Below the pieces are notes generated by a model. It was given only the letters and a program-made list of their open reading frames with translations. It ran no database searches and was not told the DNA's origin. From the NCBI GenBank assembly GCA_000997105.1, contig LCEJ01000063.1:1-7154 (forward strand): a stretch of 7,154 bases of DNA. The letters run 5' to 3'. Shown here in pieces: positions 5,515 through 7,154 of the stretch; position 1 is the first letter of the stretch; each line of letters starts with the position of its first letter. Origin of the DNA: Candidatus Daviesbacteria bacterium GW2011_GWA2_42_7 (GTDB taxonomy: Bacteria > Patescibacteriota > Microgenomatia > Daviesbacterales > UBA10151). The position numbers and the translations under genes were made by a program.

Positions 5515-5515
5515 G

Positions 5516-6559
5516 ATGGATACAACTGCCCCGCAACAGGACATTTTTACTAAGTTAAAAGCCCAGGCTGCCCAGCCTAATTTGCCTTCCGATTTAGCCG
5601 AAAAACTTCAGGATGAACTTGGCCGGTTAGCAAAAATTATTGACTCTTCCGGTTACCGGATGGAGTTTGATAGGCAACTCCGGTATATGGATTTTGTCTC
5701 TACCCTGCCTTTTGAAAAGTCAAGCCAGGATATATTAGACCTTAAAAGGGCAGCCCAGATTTTGGATAAAAACCATTACGGCCTGACGGAAGTTAAAAGC
5801 AGGATATTAGAATACTTATCAATACTAATTTTACATTCCCGGCAAGGGCAATCTTTAAAGGCCCCTATTTTAGCTTTTGTGGGACTGGTGGGAAGCGGCA
5901 AGACCTCCCTTGCCTATTCTATTGCCGAAAGTTTAGGACGTAAGCTGGTTAGGATTCCTTTGGGAGGTTTAGGGTCGGTGAAGGAACTTCGGGGAGGGTC
6001 TCGGGCTAATGCTGAGGCAGAACCAGGCCGGCTTATGAAATTAATTAATACAGCAGGAGTAGACAATCCGGTTATACTTATTGATGAGATTGATAGGGTA
6101 GCGGCAGAATCGCGTTCAGACGTAATGGGGGTTTTGGTAGAGCTTTTGGATCCGGAGCAAAACTTTGCTTTCACCGACAACTTTGTCGATTACCCCTTTA
6201 ACCTATCCAAGGCCTTATTTATCGCTACAGCCAATAATACCGGCAATATCGCTACGGCGGTCATGGACAGGCTGGAAATTATCGAGATGCCGGGTTATAG
6301 TGATGAAGAGAAGGCTATTATCGGCAAGCGGTATATCTTGCCAAAAGCTTTACAGGGGGCCGGTTTATCGCCTCAGGTGCTTATGATAGATGAGACTTTG
6401 TGGCCACAGATTGTACGCCCCCTAGGGTATGATGCCGGTATTAGGTCCCTGCAGAGGAATATAGAAGGTTTGGTAAGGAAAGTAGCAAGAGAGGTGGTTG
6501 AGGGTAATCCCGGGCCATATAAGATAACGGGGGAAAATATTGGACAATACTTAAGTTAG
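5516..6559 (+). CDS. Stand-alone Lon-type AAA+ ATPase module without protease domain
   Basis: The 347-residue protein matches the central part of Lon (usually near 800 residues). Residues 30-115 match the helical region before the ATPase, including MDFVSTLPFEKSSQDILDL and DKNHYGLTEVKSRILEYL. The AAA+ core has Walker A GLVGSGKT (123-130), Walker B VILIDEID (186-193), sensor-1 ATAN (237-240), the D251-R252 arginine-finger region, and sensor-2 G308-I-R in YDAGIRSLQRNI. It ends at KITGENIGQYLS, exactly where Lon's small AAA+ subdomain ends. The N-terminal substrate domain and the C-terminal Ser-Lys protease domain are both absent. The pore-loop region, usually RGHRRTYxGAxPGR, reads RGGSRANAEAEPGR, losing the aromatic. 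ATP hydrolysis looks possible, proteolysis does not. ATG 5516 is preferred over an in-frame TTG at 5474 because it starts 1 nt after the upstream stop codon and the extra 14 residues do not look like Lon. Confidence 0.88.
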   Translation: MDTTAPQQDIFTKLKAQAAQPNLPSDLAEKLQDELGRLAKIIDSSGYRMEFDRQLRYMDFVSTLPFEKSSQDILDLKRAAQILDKNHYGLTEVKSRILEYLSILILHSRQGQSLKAPILAFVGLVGSGKTSLAYSIAESLGRKLVRIPLGGLGSVKELRGGSRANAEAEPGRLMKLINTAGVDNPVILIDEIDRVAAESRSDVMGVLVELLDPEQNFAFTDNFVDYPFNLSKALFIATANNTGNIATAVMDRLEIIEMPGYSDEEKAIIGKRYILPKALQGAGLSPQVLMIDETLWPQIVRPLGYDAGIRSLQRNIEGLVRKVAREVVEGNPGPYKITGENIGQYLS

Positions 6560-6569
6560 ATGATAGATA
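6540..6569 (+). promoter_or_regulatory. Weak candidate promoter for the RNase J gene
   Basis: TTGGAC (6540-6545), inside the last codons of the Lon-like gene, and TAGATA (6564-6569), preceded by TGA, are 18 bp apart. The -10 matches consensus poorly and overlaps the 7-nt repeat tract, so readthrough from the pnp operon is an equally good explanation for expression of the downstream gene. Confidence 0.25.
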
Positions 6570-6600
6570 CTAGTACACCAGATATTAGTTACTAGTTGCT
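6558..6600 (+). repeat. Second degenerate 7-nt-period tract, between the Lon-like gene and RNase J
   Basis: The units read AGATGAT, AGATACT, AGTACAC, then one extra C, then AGATATT, AGTTACT, AGTTGCT. All six start with AG and four of the six end in T. It begins at the stop codon of the Lon-like gene and fills most of the 51-nt spacer. On the reverse strand the first units read AGCAACT and AGTAACT, close to the AGCAAAC register of the array before pnp, which suggests related repeats in opposite orientation. Confidence 0.5.
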
Positions 6601-6610
6601 AAAGAAATAT

Positions 6611-7154
6611 ATGGATATAAGGCCATTTAAACCAAAATTTGAAATGAAACCAAGTAAGTTTGGGAATCTAAGATTAATCCCTCTCGGGGGGGTAGGTGAC
6701 GTTACCAAAAACATGTATGTTTACGAGTATGGCCAGGATATTATCATTGTCGATTGTGGTATCGGTTTCCCGGATGAGGATATGCCGGGGATTGATTTAG
6801 TAATACCGGACGTTACATATCTTAAAGATAAAAAACATATGATCCGGGGGATAATTGTTACCCATCCACACGATGACCATATCGGCGGGTTGCCTTATAT
6901 TTGGCCGGAATTGCGTTGTCCGATTTTTGCCCAAAGGTTGGCGGCCGGATTTATTAAAAATAAATTTAACGAGGCTAAATTGCCTAAAGATTCTATAAAA
7001 AATGTGGATTTGTCTACCCAACTGAAATTAGGGGCTTTCAGTGTATCTTTTTATGGGGTCTCGCATTCCGTTCCCGATGCCACAGGGCTTGTGATTGAGA
7101 CACCGGTAGGCAGGATTATCCACCAGGCTGATTTTAAAGTCGATTGGACACCGA
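6611..7154 (+). CDS. rnj: Ribonuclease J, N-terminal part (3' truncated by window edge)
   Basis: RNase J is a metallo-beta-lactamase/beta-CASP ribonuclease with 5'-3' exonuclease and endonuclease activity on mRNA and rRNA. The frame runs from ATG 6611 to the window edge (181 codons). Recognisable segments are LRLIPLGGVGDVTKNMYVYE (residues 20-39), DCGIGFPDEDMPGIDLVIPD (48-67), the zinc-binding motif HPHDDH (85-90) followed by IGGLPYIWPEL, the SHSVPDATG motif, and HQADFKVDWTP near the edge. The usual signatures are HGHEDH and HTGDFK; metal ligands are kept but the neighbouring Gly residues differ. The beta-CASP and C-terminal domains lie outside the window. M12 (6644) is an alternative start. 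There is no Shine-Dalgarno sequence. Its place next to a pnp operon fits a shared role in RNA decay. Confidence 0.95.
   Translation, partial: MDIRPFKPKFEMKPSKFGNLRLIPLGGVGDVTKNMYVYEYGQDIIIVDCGIGFPDEDMPGIDLVIPDVTYLKDKKHMIRGIIVTHPHDDHIGGLPYIWPELRCPIFAQRLAAGFIKNKFNEAKLPKDSIKNVDLSTQLKLGAFSVSFYGVSHSVPDATGLVIETPVGRIIHQADFKVDWTP

Noticed and set aside
5474..5515. TTG start extending the Lon-like protein by 14 residues
   Set aside because: It overlaps the upstream gene, and the added residues do not resemble Lon; ATG 5516 is one base after the upstream stop codon.

Overview
The window is one co-directional (+ strand) block of translation and RNA-metabolism genes. It runs from the 3' end of infB (IF-2) through a degenerate DHH-family protein, an unrecognised 142-residue protein, rpsO (S15), pnp (PNPase), a small membrane-anchored protein and a Lon-type AAA+ ATPase, to the 5' half of an RNase J gene cut by the window edge. 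Gene order (infB, a DHH gene, rpsO, pnp) echoes the common bacterial infB-rbfA-nrnA-truB-ribF-rpsO-pnp cluster, but rbfA, truB and ribF are absent. The short spacing, near absence of Shine-Dalgarno sequences, stripped-down or catalytically degenerate family members and 7-nt spacer repeats suggest a Candidate Phyla Radiation (Patescibacteria) genome, perhaps Microgenomates. That placement is inference. TGA ends rpsO and never occurs in frame, so UGA is not recoded.

The genes appear to fall into at least three transcription units after infB. Each starts at a readable -35/-10 pair: TTTACA-18-TAGAAT before the DHH-like gene, TTGCTA-17-TAAAAT before rpsO and TTGAGT-17-TATAAT before pnp. The DHH-like mRNA would be nearly leaderless. 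The rpsO leader folds into one long hairpin that exactly contains a 12-codon upstream ORF with the only good Shine-Dalgarno sequence in the window. The pnp leader can close its predicted 5' end onto the bases just before the start codon, around an array of nine 7-nt repeats. A second 7-nt-period tract lies between the Lon-like gene and RNase J.

The most notable feature is that three proteins of known enzyme families have lost their active parts. The DHH-like protein has lost most metal-binding residues (DHH reads DNG). PNPase lacks, in frame, about 38 residues that normally hold the catalytic metal site. The Lon relative is only the AAA+ module, with no N-terminal domain, no Ser-Lys protease domain and no pore-loop aromatic, although its ATPase motifs are intact. 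The visible part of RNase J keeps its metal-binding motif. If the PNPase deletion is real and not an assembly error, this locus would pair a working RNase J with PNPase and nanoRNase relatives that act only as RNA binders or scaffolds.
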